The notes: a model not told the origin generated them from the letters alone. DNA of 64,000 bases from Streptomyces echinatus (GCF_014203595.1 NZ_JACHJK010000015.1:186001-250000); one strand, 5' to 3'. Numbered from the stretch's first letter, positions 33,417 through 41,603 are shown. Program-made: numbers and translations.

Positions 33417-35474
33417 GTGAGAAAGAGGCGGGAGGCGGCCGACCCTGCGGTGTCGGCGTCCGAGAGGCTGCTGTTCGGCGGGCCGCTGCGGTACGACATG
33501 GGCTGGAACCAGCACGCGGACGCCTTCCTCACGCTGAGCTTCCGGGCCATGCTGCTGCGGCTGCCCGGCATGCTGGCGTCCAGTCTGCGGCTGGCCCGGC
33601 AGGCCGACGCGCGGGCTGCACGTGTGGTGCTGGCCGCCGAGGTGAGCCGGGGCATGGCCCAGGCGGTGAGTCTGCTGGCCGTGAACAACGCGCTCGGCAA
33701 GCTGCTCACCGGCGCGGACATCGAGCAGCGGCTGCGCTCGGCCGGCCCCGCCCTCGTCGTGATGGCCGCCGTGATGCTGGTCGCCGCGCTGCTGCGGGCC
33801 GCCTCGACCTACGCCACGGGACGGCTGGAGCCCAAGGTGGAGCGGGTGGCGACCGAGCTGTACCTGGAGCGCGCGGCGAACGTCGAGCTGGCCGCGATCG
33901 AGGACCACGCCTTCCACAAACTGCTGGACACCGCCCAGTACGGCGCCCGGTCCGCCCGGCACATGATCGCTTACGGCGCCCGGGTCATCAACGCCATGAT
34001 CTCGCTGGTCGCCGCGGCGGGCGTACTCACCGTGCTGCATCCGGCGCTGCTGCCCCTGCTGGTCACCATGACCCTGCCCAGCGCCTGGAGCGCGCTCACC
34101 AACGCCCGGCGGCGCTACGAGTCCTTCCACACCTGGGTGCAGCACGCCCGGGCCGGCCAGCTGATCAGCAGCCTGCTCACCGAGCCGGCCGCGGCCCCCG
34201 AGATCCGGGTGCACGGGGTGGGCCCGTTCCTGTTGCGCCACTTCCGGTCCATGTCGGAGACCGCGGAGGCGGAGCAGGCCCGGCTGTCCCGGCTGGCCGC
34301 CCGGACCGGTCTGATCGCCGCGGCCTGGACGGGCCTCGCGACCCTCGCGACGTACGCGACGCTGGGCGCGCTGCTGCTGGGCGGCGCGATGGCCCTGTCG
34401 GTGGCCGGTACGGCGGTGATCGCGATCCGCACGGGTGCGGCGAGCCTGGACACGCTCGTGCTGGAGATCAACCAGCTGCACGAGGAGGCCCTGTTCGTGG
34501 GCGATCTGCAGCGGCTGTACGCCGAGGCGGCCGAGCGGGCCATCCCGGCGGGCGGGGAGCCGCTGCCGGAGGACCCGAAGGAGATCCGCTTCGAGAACGT
34601 CAGCTTCAGCTATCCGCACGACGCGCACCCGGAGCCGGCGGACGCGCACTCGGGTGACTCCCGTCCGCAGGTCCCCCGTCCCGCCCTCGACGACGTCTCC
34701 CTCACCCTCCCCCTCGGCCGGATCATCGCGCTCGTCGGCGAGAACGGCTCGGGCAAGACCACGCTGGTCAAGCTGTTGGCGGGGCTGTACACGCCGGACC
34801 GGGGCCGGATCCTGTGGGACGGCGTCGACGCCGCGCGCGCCGACCGGCGGCGGCTCGCCGAACGCATCGCGATGGTGGCCCAGGACTTCAAGCGCTGGCC
34901 GTTCACCGCCCGGGTGAACGTGGCCGTCGGCCGCTCCACCGCACCGATGACCGAGGAGCGTCTGGCCGCGTCGATCGCCGAGGCGGGGGCCGAGGAGGTG
35001 GTCGCGGATCTGCCGCGCGGTCTGGACACGCTGCTGGCCCGGAACTTCAGCGGCGGGCACGAACTGTCCGGCGGCCAGTGGCAGCGGCTGGGCATCGCCC
35101 GGGCCGCCTACCGGCGCGGGAACATCCTGATCGTGGACGAGCCGACGGCGGCGCTGGACGCGCGGGCCGAGCTGGAGGTCTTCGAGAAGATCCGGGCACT
35201 GGCGGGCGGCGGGCAGACGGTCGTGCTGATCACCCACCGGCTGGCCTCTGTCCGGCACGCCGACCTGGTGCATGTGCTGGAACAGGGGCGCCTGGTGGAG
35301 TCCGGTACCCCGGAGGAACTGCTGGCCGGAGGCGGTGTCTACGCCGAGCTGTACTCGCTCCAGGCACAGCAGTTCACGGCGGGGTCGGGGACGGCCGGAT
35401 CGGCATCGGCACCGCCCTCGACGCCACCGCGTCCACCGGCGGACCGCAAGGTACCCGCGCCGAAGCCGGCCTGA
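33417..35474 (+). CDS. ABC exporter, fused membrane and ATPase domains
   Basis: A 685-aa half-transporter. Residues 1-330 carry about five or six membrane helices (for example ALVVMAAVMLVAALLRAAST, VINAMISLVAAAGVLTVLHP). Residues 375-640 form the ATPase: Walker A GENGSGKTT, Q-loop MVAQDFKRWPFTA, signature HELSGGQWQRLG, Walker B ILIVDEPTAALD, switch LITHRLASVRH. This resembles exporters of peptides or lipids; no peptidase C39 domain is present and the substrate is unknown. It probably works as a homodimer. GTG 33417 is set by GGGAGG five bases upstream; frames reaching further back cross the C-rich repeat DNA. Convergent with the 58-aa gene. Confidence 0.9.
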   Translation: MRKRREAADPAVSASERLLFGGPLRYDMGWNQHADAFLTLSFRAMLLRLPGMLASSLRLARQADARAARVVLAAEVSRGMAQAVSLLAVNNALGKLLTGADIEQRLRSAGPALVVMAAVMLVAALLRAASTYATGRLEPKVERVATELYLERAANVELAAIEDHAFHKLLDTAQYGARSARHMIAYGARVINAMISLVAAAGVLTVLHPALLPLLVTMTLPSAWSALTNARRRYESFHTWVQHARAGQLISSLLTEPAAAPEIRVHGVGPFLLRHFRSMSETAEAEQARLSRLAARTGLIAAAWTGLATLATYATLGALLLGGAMALSVAGTAVIAIRTGAASLDTLVLEINQLHEEALFVGDLQRLYAEAAERAIPAGGEPLPEDPKEIRFENVSFSYPHDAHPEPADAHSGDSRPQVPRPALDDVSLTLPLGRIIALVGENGSGKTTLVKLLAGLYTPDRGRILWDGVDAARADRRRLAERIAMVAQDFKRWPFTARVNVAVGRSTAPMTEERLAASIAEAGAEEVVADLPRGLDTLLARNFSGGHELSGGQWQRLGIARAAYRRGNILIVDEPTAALDARAELEVFEKIRALAGGGQTVVLITHRLASVRHADLVHVLEQGRLVESGTPEELLAGGGVYAELYSLQAQQFTAGSGTAGSASAPPSTPPRPPADRKVPAPKPA

Positions 35475-35526
35475 GCCGCTCCACCCGGGCCCCGCCCCGT
35501 CCCGGTACCCCGGCCCCGGAGCCGGC

Positions 35527-35703
35527 TCACTCGGTGCCGCCGCCCCCGCGGACGATCACCAGGAACGTGTCCGTGGCGAGGTCCATGACGACCTCGGCGG
35601 GCAGGCCTTCCTGACGCCGCGCGTGCGCGAACTCCTCGGCGGGCCAGGAGCCCCGCGGACCGCCGGCGGGAAAGCGTTCGAGCACCGTTCGCCCGTTCAC
35701 CAT
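35527..35703 (-). CDS. Small conserved hypothetical protein, 58 aa
   Basis: A short gene on the minus strand: ATG at 35703, TGA at 35529-35527. The product begins VNGRTVLERFPAGGPRGSWP, then AEEFAHARRQEGLPAEVV and ends MDLATDTFLVIVRGGGGTE. I recall similar short proteins in other Streptomyces, so it is likely real. A perfect GGAGG sits six bases upstream of the ATG. That SD lies in one arm of an inverted repeat (35710-35751). Function unknown; no membrane segment. Codon usage is typical, with G/C in third positions. Confidence 0.8.
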   Translation of the reverse strand: MVNGRTVLERFPAGGPRGSWPAEEFAHARRQEGLPAEVVMDLATDTFLVIVRGGGGTE

Positions 35704-35709
35704 CTCGCA

Positions 35710-35751
35710 CCTCCAGAAGCGTCGTTCGTGTAGGAGTTAACGCTCTGGAGG
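35710..35751 (-). promoter_or_regulatory. Inverted repeat that sequesters the SD of the 58-aa gene
   Basis: On the minus strand CCTCCAGAGCG (complement of 35741-35751) can pair with CGCTTCTGGAGG (complement of 35710-35721), with one bulged base and a 19-base loop. The second arm contains the GGAGG SD. If transcribed it would hide the RBS; otherwise it may be an operator around GTTAAC. Confidence 0.55.
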
Positions 35752-35855
35752 GGGGAAACGCCTCGCTCAGTGACATGACTGAGACATTCTCGACACCGGT
35801 TCGGAGCGGACCGTGAGGATCCGTTCACCTTGTGACACGAATGGCACGCTCCGTG

Positions 35856-36500
35856 TCAGAAATCGTACTCGTCGTGAAGGCGGAGCCGGTCGCTGCCGGC
35901 GGGGCTGCGGCCGAGCGCGGTCAGGTCGAGCAGGGCCGAGGTCGTCCCCAGTCCGTCCAGCCCGCCCTCGTACACCGAGTAGGTGTGGAACACCCGGTCG
36001 TGGTCGCGCAGGAAGCAGCTGAGGCCGGGGCGCTCGGCCAGGTCGTCGCCCGACTCGACGGTGGCCTCGAAGTCGCGGTTGAAGTCGCTGTGGGAGGAGG
36101 AATACCAGGGCACGGCCCAGCCCATCCGCGCCTTGAACGGCAGGATCCGGGTGAACGGCGCCCGGGAGACGGCCGCGAAGGAGGTGTTCCGGGCACGCAG
36201 GTGGGCGAGGTGGCCGACCTGGTCCAGGAAGGCCGCGCAGCACGGGCAGCCGGCCTCCCACTCCGGGGCGAACATGAAGTGGTGGACGACGAGCTGGGCC
36301 CGCCCCTCGAAGAGGTCCAGGAGGGTGGCCTTGCCGTCGCCGCCCTCGAAGACGTACTCCGGGTCGGCCTCGACCATGGGCAGTCGCCGGCGTTCCGCGC
36401 CCAGGACCTCGCGCGCCCGTCTGACCGCCTCCTCCTTGCGCTGCAACTCCTCGCGCGCCGCGCGCCACTGCTCGCGCGAGACGATCTCCGGAAACGACAT
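35856..36500 (-). CDS. DUF899 family thioredoxin-like protein
   Basis: A 214-aa protein of the DUF899 family, which has a thioredoxin-like fold. Typical sequence: IVSREQWRAAREELQRKEEA at the start, RAQLVVHHFMFAPEWEAGCP with CxxC (GCPCCAAFLDQ), then FAAVSRAPFTRILPFKARMG and FNRDFEATVESG. The Cys pair suggests a redox role, but no reaction is established for most members. AGGAGAGCTC just before the ATG is a strong SD. It is co-directional with the amidohydrolase but 195 bp from it. Confidence 0.85.
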   Translation of the reverse strand: MSFPEIVSREQWRAAREELQRKEEAVRRAREVLGAERRRLPMVEADPEYVFEGGDGKATLLDLFEGRAQLVVHHFMFAPEWEAGCPCCAAFLDQVGHLAHLRARNTSFAAVSRAPFTRILPFKARMGWAVPWYSSSHSDFNRDFEATVESGDDLAERPGLSCFLRDHDRVFHTYSVYEGGLDGLGTTSALLDLTALGRSPAGSDRLRLHDEYDF

Positions 36501-36695
36501 GAGCTCTCCTGTCCGACGGTCGGTCCGGGGTGGTGACCGTCGGCGGGAGCGGAACTCATCGCCGGGCGGAGAGAATTTTTCGGCCAGCCCTCAGAGGCAC
36601 GCTTTCGGCCAGGCTCGGCCGGCTCGCCCTCCCCGCCGCCCGCCGCCCGCCGCCCGTCGGCCGACTCGTCCGCTGCCGGACGCCGGGCGGTCGGC

Positions 36696-38075
36696 TCAGG
36701 TGTCGTACTCCTGGACGCGCCGCCCGTGGTCGCGCGAGGTCAGCGCGGGCAGCCGCCCCGACAACTCCCGCACGGTCTTTGCCACGTCGAGGGTGAGGAG
36801 TTCGCGGTCCCGCATCAGGACGCGGCCGTCGACGACCGTGGTGCGGACGTCGGAGGCACGGGCGCTGTGCACCAGGGTGGCGGCGAGGTCATGGACCGGC
36901 TGGGTGTGCGGGCCGGTGAGGTCGACCAGGACGAAGTCTGCGCGCCGGCCGGGCTCCAGGGTGCCCACCCGGTCCCCGAGCCCGACCGCTCGGGCGCTCT
37001 GCACCGTGGCGTGGTGCAGGGCCTGACGGGAGGTCAGCCAACGGGAGTCGCCCTCGGCGGACTTCTGCGTCAGGGACGTCAGTGTCATCGCCTCCCACAC
37101 GTCGAGGGAGTTGTTGGAGGCCGCGCCGTCCGTGGCGAGGCCCACGGGGACGCCGGCCGCGCGCAGGGCCCGTACCGGAGTGGTCGTCGGCCAGGCGAAC
37201 CTGAGGTAGCCGCGGGGCGCGGTGGCCACCGCCGTACGGCCGCCCGTGCGTTCCAGCAGCGGCAGGTCCCGCTCCAGGATGCCGGTGCCGTGGGCGATGA
37301 GCAGGTCGGTGCCGAGGAGCCCGGTGCGGTCCAGTACCTCGATGGGGGTGAGGCCGTACCGGGCGAGGCTGGTGTCGGTCTGGTCGCGGTTCTCGGCGGC
37401 GTGGATGTGGACGGGCAGGCCGTGCTCGCGGGCGAGTTCCGCCGTGGCGGTGAGGTCGGCGTCGGTGACGGTGTAGGGGGCGTGCGGGGCGAGAGCGGTG
37501 GTGATGCGGCCGCCGGCGGCACCGCGCAGGCGGAGCGCGAAGTCCAGCGAGGCCTCCCGCCCTCGGGGTCCCTGGCTGGAGAAGTAGGCGGCGCCGAGGT
37601 GGGCGCGCAGCCCGCATTCGGCGACGACGGCGGCGACCGTGTCCATGTGGAAGTAGTGGTCGGCGAAGCAGGTCACCCCGCCCCGGATCATCTCGGCGCA
37701 GGCGAGGCGCGCCCCCAGCTCCACGTCCCGTTCGGTGAGGTTGGTCTCCACGGGCCAGACGACGTCGTTGAACCACTGCTCGACCGGCAGGTCCTCGGCG
37801 AGTCCGCGCAGGGCCACCATCGGTGCGTGCGTATGGCAGTTGATGAGTCCCGGCAGCGCGACCTGGCCCTGCGCCTCGATCCGGGTCACGGCCGGCACCT
37901 CGCGCGCCGCGGCGGCGGTGGTGACCGCGTCGATCACGCGGTCGCGGACGACGAGGGCGGCGTCCCGCCGGAAACCGATCCGTTCCGCGTCGTCGTGCCC
38001 CTCGTGGACGAGGACCGTGCAGCCGGTGACGACCAGGTCGGCGGGAGCGGCGCTCGGGGGCCCGGCGGGAGTCAT
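36696..38075 (-). CDS. Amidohydrolase-family deaminase (TRZ/ATZ-like)
   Basis: A 459-aa metal-dependent hydrolase of the cytosine deaminase/S-adenosylhomocysteine deaminase group. First metal motif: GLINCHTHAPMVALRGLAED. Further ligands: GLPVHIHAAENRDQ and the Asp in VGLATDGAASNNSLDVWEAM. The third His region reads LLIAHGTGILERDLPLLERT, and the usual VAHxPxSN element is replaced by AVATAPRGYLRFAWP, so substrate binding is likely altered. ATG 38075 starts TPAGPPSAAPADLVVTG. Deaminase activity on an aminopurine or triazine-like compound is plausible; the exact substrate is not known. Confidence 0.85.
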   Translation of the reverse strand: MTPAGPPSAAPADLVVTGCTVLVHEGHDDAERIGFRRDAALVVRDRVIDAVTTAAAAREVPAVTRIEAQGQVALPGLINCHTHAPMVALRGLAEDLPVEQWFNDVVWPVETNLTERDVELGARLACAEMIRGGVTCFADHYFHMDTVAAVVAECGLRAHLGAAYFSSQGPRGREASLDFALRLRGAAGGRITTALAPHAPYTVTDADLTATAELAREHGLPVHIHAAENRDQTDTSLARYGLTPIEVLDRTGLLGTDLLIAHGTGILERDLPLLERTGGRTAVATAPRGYLRFAWPTTTPVRALRAAGVPVGLATDGAASNNSLDVWEAMTLTSLTQKSAEGDSRWLTSRQALHHATVQSARAVGLGDRVGTLEPGRRADFVLVDLTGPHTQPVHDLAATLVHSARASDVRTTVVDGRVLMRDRELLTLDVAKTVRELSGRLPALTSRDHGRRVQEYDT

Positions 38076-38230
38076 GAACCCAACGTACGGCCCGGTCGTA
38101 CGGCGGTGTGAGCCGAACCGCGCATCCGGTCGCGGACCTGTCGCGCGACGGGCGGGACGAGCACCCTGGCCTCACCACGGCCCGGCCGCGGCCCCCGAGA
38201 GGAGCCCGCGATGCTCCTGGGCACCCGTCA

Positions 38231-38330
38231 CGGAGTCGGCGCTGCCTTCAGGGAGTCTGGGCCGTCCTCACGGAGTCTGCGCTGCCCCTGGGGAGTCTGT
38301 GCTGCCCCGGGGGAGTCTGGGCCGTCCTCA
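38231..38330 (+). repeat. Five tandem 20-bp repeats ending at a stop codon
   Basis: Units start at 38231, 38251, 38271, 38291 and 38311. All contain GGAGTC; units 2 and 5 are identical (GGGAGTCTGGGCCGTCCTCA) and units 3 and 4 share GGAGTCTG and GCTGCCCC. The last three bases of unit 5 are the stop codon (minus strand) of the nucleotidyltransferase gene. Confidence 0.95.
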
Positions 38331-39113
38331 CGAGGGTGAAGGGCGCTCCGGGCGCGGCACCCCGGCGATGATCTCCTCGGCTTCGGTCACGGCGCCGACG
38401 AGGGCGCCGGGCTCGGTGCGCAGGGCACCCAGCACGGCGTCGATCCCTCGCAACCCGGCCCGCTCCAGCAGTCGTTTCTCGTTCGTCACCCACTCCCCGC
38501 GGGCCGCGAGGACGGCGTGGGCGGACTGGACGGCGGCCGTGGCGACGGCGCCGGCGGTCTCGGTGAGGCGGCCGTGCGGGGCGTGATGGGCCTTGGCGTA
38601 GGCCAGGGTGGCGCGGGCGCTGCCGGACCAGCGGTCGGCGGCCGTGCGGCGCAGTTCCGGCGGATACCCGGCCGGGCGCGGGAGCTCGCCCCGCAGGACC
38701 TGATTCAGGGCCAGTTCGGCGACGACCAGGTAGCTGGGGATCCCGGCCAGGTGGAACAGCAGCGGCTCCACCCGGAAGCGGCCCTCCTCGGCCTCCGCCA
38801 GTTCGTGTTCGATGACGTCCAGGTCCCGGTAGTGCACATCGGCGCGGCGTCCGTCGATGGTGAGCCAGGCGCCGCCGTTGAAGACACCGCCGCCCCAGCC
38901 GCCGATCTCGGAGACCTCCCCCGGCCAGCCGAGGGCGCGCAGGTCGTCCGGGTCGAAGGGGCCGCGGTAGTAGACGGCCAGGTCCCAGTCGCTGTCCGGG
39001 CGGTGGGTGCCCTGGGCACGGGAACCGCCGAGGGCCACGGCCCGGACGGTGGGGAGGGCGGCCAGCCGGTCGGCGGTGGCGGCGAGGAAGTCGGCGTCGC
39101 TGGACTCGGGCAT
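38328..39113 (-). CDS. Nucleotidyltransferase-domain protein
   Basis: A 261-aa protein with the polymerase-beta-like nucleotidyltransferase signature GGSRAQGTHRPDSDWDLAVY at about residues 29-48, where the two Asp bind metal, and a third acidic residue in RRADVHYRDLDVIEHEL. The C-terminal half is helical (LVVAELALNQVLRGELPRP, AKAHHAPHGRL), as in kanamycin-nucleotidyltransferase-like proteins. It may modify a drug, tRNA or protein; not known which. ATG 39113 begins PESSDADFLAATADRLAAL. Its stop codon lies in the last unit of the 20-bp tandem array. Confidence 0.85.
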   Translation of the reverse strand: MPESSDADFLAATADRLAALPTVRAVALGGSRAQGTHRPDSDWDLAVYYRGPFDPDDLRALGWPGEVSEIGGWGGGVFNGGAWLTIDGRRADVHYRDLDVIEHELAEAEEGRFRVEPLLFHLAGIPSYLVVAELALNQVLRGELPRPAGYPPELRRTAADRWSGSARATLAYAKAHHAPHGRLTETAGAVATAAVQSAHAVLAARGEWVTNEKRLLERAGLRGIDAVLGALRTEPGALVGAVTEAEEIIAGVPRPERPSPS

Positions 39114-39528
39114 ACGCCCAGCCTGCCCCGGCCGACGGAAGTCCGCTCCCGAATTTCCGGGGGGGGTCGTGGTGCTAGGCGATCGGTCCGGCGTGCCGTG
39201 CACGGCCGGGCGGTGCGGCCGCGAGCCGTTCGGTCTCCGGCGAGCGGTCCAGCGATCGCTCGGTGGTGGAGCGCGCGCCGGTAATTCGGATGCGTGCGGG
39301 GCCGAGGCGATCCGATGATCGGGAAGCAGCTCTCCGAGCGCTGCTGACCTGCTGTCCGTCAACCGTTGTGGGAGCCGCTTCCGTGATCCGGCGCGTGACC
39401 GCCCCCGGGCCTTTCCTCCCTCCCGCCCGCTCCCACGGCCCCGTCGTCGGGGCGGGCGGGAAGCCCGCGTTCGCCGCCGGGGCGATCACGGCGACGGCTG
39501 TGGTGCCGGAGCGCGGGGAGGGCGGCCG
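39114..39528 (+). other. 415-bp gene-free stretch before the GNAT gene
   Basis: No supported gene on either strand. A run of nine G (GGGGGGGG-type) occurs near 39160. The rest is ordinary high-GC DNA; CGGTCC/CGGTCT words recur around 39180-39250. I see no clear promoter. Confidence 0.5.
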
Positions 39529-39990
39529 GTGACGGAAACGGTCGTGCTGCGCCGGGCGGTGGCGGCGGACGCCCATGCCGTCGCCGACGTCTGGCTGCGG
39601 TCCTTCGCCACCGCCCTGCCCACGGTCGGCCGGGCGCACTCGGACGACGAGGTGCGCGCGTACTTCCGTGACGTGGTCGTGCCGCTGCAGGAGACCTGGG
39701 TCGCCGAGGCGGCCGACCCGGGCCGGGGGGTCGTCGGCATGATGGTGCTGGACGACGACGAGCTGTCCCAGCTCTACCTCGCCCCCGACTGGCGGGGGCG
39801 TGGCCTCGGTGACCGGTTCGTCGCCCTGGCCAAGGAGCGCAGCCCCCGGGGTCTGGCTCTCTGGACCTTCCAGGTCAACGCCCCCGCGCACCGCTTCTAC
39901 GAGCGGCACGGTTTCGTGGCCGCCGAGTACACGGACGGCAGCGGCAACGAGGAGCGGGAGCCGGACGTCCGGTACGTGTGGCGGCCGTGA
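39529..39990 (+). CDS. GNAT-family N-acetyltransferase
   Basis: A 153-aa acetyl-CoA-dependent acyltransferase. The GNAT core is clear: VLRRAVAADAHAVADVWLRS at the start, LSQLYLAPDWRGRGLGDRFV with the pyrophosphate-binding RGRGLG, and LWTFQVNAPAHRFYERHGFV for the C-terminal strand-helix. The acceptor is unknown. GTG 39529 gives the family N-terminus; GGGGAGG lies about 11 bases upstream. The last codons and stop are in a 15-bp sequence (39981-39995) repeated at 40000-40014, which is where the neighbouring decayed gene ends. Confidence 0.92.
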   Translation: MTETVVLRRAVAADAHAVADVWLRSFATALPTVGRAHSDDEVRAYFRDVVVPLQETWVAEAADPGRGVVGMMVLDDDELSQLYLAPDWRGRGLGDRFVALAKERSPRGLALWTFQVNAPAHRFYERHGFVAAEYTDGSGNEEREPDVRYVWRP

Positions 39991-40012
39991 GCCCTGGGGG
40001 CGGCCGTGAGCC

Positions 40013-40320
40013 CTACGTCCGGATGACCGCTGACGGGGCCGGAGGCGGAAGGCGCGGCGGAGCGGCCGGCGCCCTCGGGGGCGTACGCGGTCGGTCCGCC
40101 GGCCGCCCCCGCCTCCGCTCCTTCGGCAGCGGCTTCTCGTAGCCGCCCGCCCGGCTCGTCGTCAGGCCCAGGCCCATCAGGGACTCCGCGAGCTTCACCG
40201 CCGCCCCGACGCCGTCCACCACCGGCAGTCCGAGCCGCTCCTCCACCACCCGCTGGAGTCCCGTCATCCTGGCGCAGCCCAGCACCAGGACCTCGGACCC
40301 GGCGACCGGCTCGTCGAACG
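40013..40320 (-). pseudogene. Truncated Asp/Glu (hydantoin) racemase, C-terminal fragment
   Basis: The minus strand encodes only the C-terminal third of an aspartate/glutamate/hydantoin racemase: FDEPVAGSEVLVLGCARMTG contains the second catalytic Cys, followed by LQRVVEERLGLPVVDGVGAA and VKLAESLMGLGLTTSRAGGY. About 150 N-terminal residues with the first catalytic Cys are missing; similarity stops at about 40320. The C-terminal extension is Arg/Pro-rich. Immediately beyond the break a GntR fragment starts on the other strand, so a deletion has removed the 5' halves of two divergent genes. Not expected to be active. Confidence 0.8.
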
Positions 40321-40571
40321 GAACTGGCCGAGCGGTTCGGCGTCTCGCGGGTGCCGGTGCGGGAGGCGGACGGCCGTCTGCGCTGGCTCACGCGGCGGAA
40401 CGAGGAGTGGCCCCAGCTCCTCGCCGAACACCGCGAGCTGTACGAGGCCATCGCCTCCGGTGACCCGGACCGGGCCCGCGCCCACGCGCTCGGCCACGTC
40501 CTCGCCAACACCGCTCGACGGTACGGCACCTGTTCGGCACCGGCCCCGCCGAGGCGGCCGACGCCCCCTGA
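40321..40571 (+). pseudogene. GntR/FadR-family regulator remnant, deleted and frameshifted
   Basis: The plus strand from 40321 reads ELAERFGVSRVPVREA, the recognition part of a GntR helix-turn-helix, then jumps at about 40367 directly to the end of the FCD effector domain: RWLTRRNEEWPQLLAEHREL, YEAIASGDPDRARAHALG and HVLANTAR. Start codon, first helices and roughly 100 residues between are missing. After HVLANTAR the frame slips by one base near 40520; the other frame resumes as VRHLFGTGPAEAADAP with a TGA at 40569-40571. Both lesions show a dead gene. It was probably divergent from, and a regulator of, the racemase operon. Confidence 0.8.
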
Positions 40572-40584
40572 GCGGACCGGCGCG

Positions 40585-41280
40585 CTACGGCAGCCCGGCC
40601 GCGTCCGCCGCCGTACGCAGGACCTCGCGCAGCATGCCGGCGGTGAGCCGGCCGGTGAAGGTGTTGCGCTGGCTGACATGGAAGCAGCCGAAGAGGTCCA
40701 GGCCGTCGAGCGCGACCCGGGTGCCGTGCGCGAAGGCCGGGCGGGGCCGGGGCACGGTCCAGCCCGCCTCCGCGAACGCGGGCAGCGCGGCCTGCCAGCC
40801 GAAGCCGCCCAGCACGACCGCGGCCCGCAGCGTCGGCCGCAGCAGCGTCAGTTCCCGGACCAGCCAGGGGCGGCAGGTGTCGCGCTCCCCCGGCGTCGGC
40901 TTGTTGGCGGGCGGGGCGCAGTGCACGGGCGCCGTGACCCGCACGCCGTACAGCTCCAGACCGTCGTCGGCGCTCACGGAGGTGGGCTGCGAGGCGAGCC
41001 CCACGTCGTACAGCGCCTGGTAGAGCACGTCTCCCGAGCGGTCGCCGGTGAACATGCGCCCGGTGCGGTTGCCGCCGTGCGCGGCCGGGGCCAGTCCGAT
41101 GATCATCAGCCGGGCGTCGGCCGGGCCGAACCCGGGCACCGGCCGCCCCCAGTACGTCCAGTCGGCGAACGCGGCCCGCTTCGTACGGGCCACCTCCTCG
41201 CGCCAGCCGACCAGCCGGGGACAGGCTCGGCAGTCGGCGACGCGCCGGTCCAGCCGGGCGAGGGCTCTGCGGTCGTCCAT
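40585..41280 (-). CDS. Family 5 uracil-DNA glycosylase (UdgB-type)
   Basis: A 231-aa base-excision repair enzyme that removes uracil (and in this family hypoxanthine or xanthine) from DNA. Motif 1 is IIGLAPAAHGGNRTGRMFTG (about residues 61-80), preceded by RACPRLVGWREEVARTKRAA with the first Fe-S cysteines; further cysteines are in APVHCAPPANKPTPGERDTC. Motif 2 HVSQRNTFTGR lies near the C-terminus. Family 5 enzymes lack the catalytic Asp of family 1, in agreement with GLAPAAHG. ATG 41280 begins DDRRALARLDRRVADCRACP. It ends 14 bp from the GntR remnant. Confidence 0.9.
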   Translation of the reverse strand: MDDRRALARLDRRVADCRACPRLVGWREEVARTKRAAFADWTYWGRPVPGFGPADARLMIIGLAPAAHGGNRTGRMFTGDRSGDVLYQALYDVGLASQPTSVSADDGLELYGVRVTAPVHCAPPANKPTPGERDTCRPWLVRELTLLRPTLRAAVVLGGFGWQAALPAFAEAGWTVPRPRPAFAHGTRVALDGLDLFGCFHVSQRNTFTGRLTAGMLREVLRTAADAAGLP

Positions 41281-41603
41281 ACGGCCACCGTATGCCCCGG
41301 GGCGCCGGGGTGAACGCCGCGCCTGCGCCACGAGGCCGAGGGTCGGCACGGCCGGGTTCGCCGACGGCGGCCGCAGCGCACCGCACGGAACCCGTGAGCT
41401 CCGTGCCGTTCACGATGACCGGGCCTCCACCGGCCGGCACGATGACTGGCCTCCACCGGCCGGCACGTTGACTGGCCTCCACCGGTCGGCCCGGCGACCG
41501 GCGCGGACCGGCGGACGAGGCGTAGCGGGACGTGGCCGGACGACCGCGGGCGCCGCGGAAAAAGGCTTCCGGCTGTGCCGCCCCGTGGCGTTAGGGTCGG
41601 GGC
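41281..41603 (+). other. 323-bp intergenic stretch with a tandem repeat
   Basis: Holds the three 26-27-bp repeats at 41414-41492 and, at its right end, the S4-gene promoter region. No gene is supported. The two flanking genes are divergent, so the repeats sit in a shared upstream region. Confidence 0.7.
41414..41492 (+). repeat. Three tandem 26-27-bp repeats, intergenic
   Basis: Units at 41414-41440, 41441-41466 and 41467-41492. Each contains TGAC, then GGCCTCCACCGG, then CGGC; the spread between units is three to five changes plus one base length difference. Inside each unit the CCGGCCGG core is self-complementary. Confidence 0.93.

Noticed and set aside
38231..38330. CRISPR array
   Set aside because: Units are contiguous 20-mers with no unique spacers, and no cas genes are present; the same applies to the other tandem arrays.
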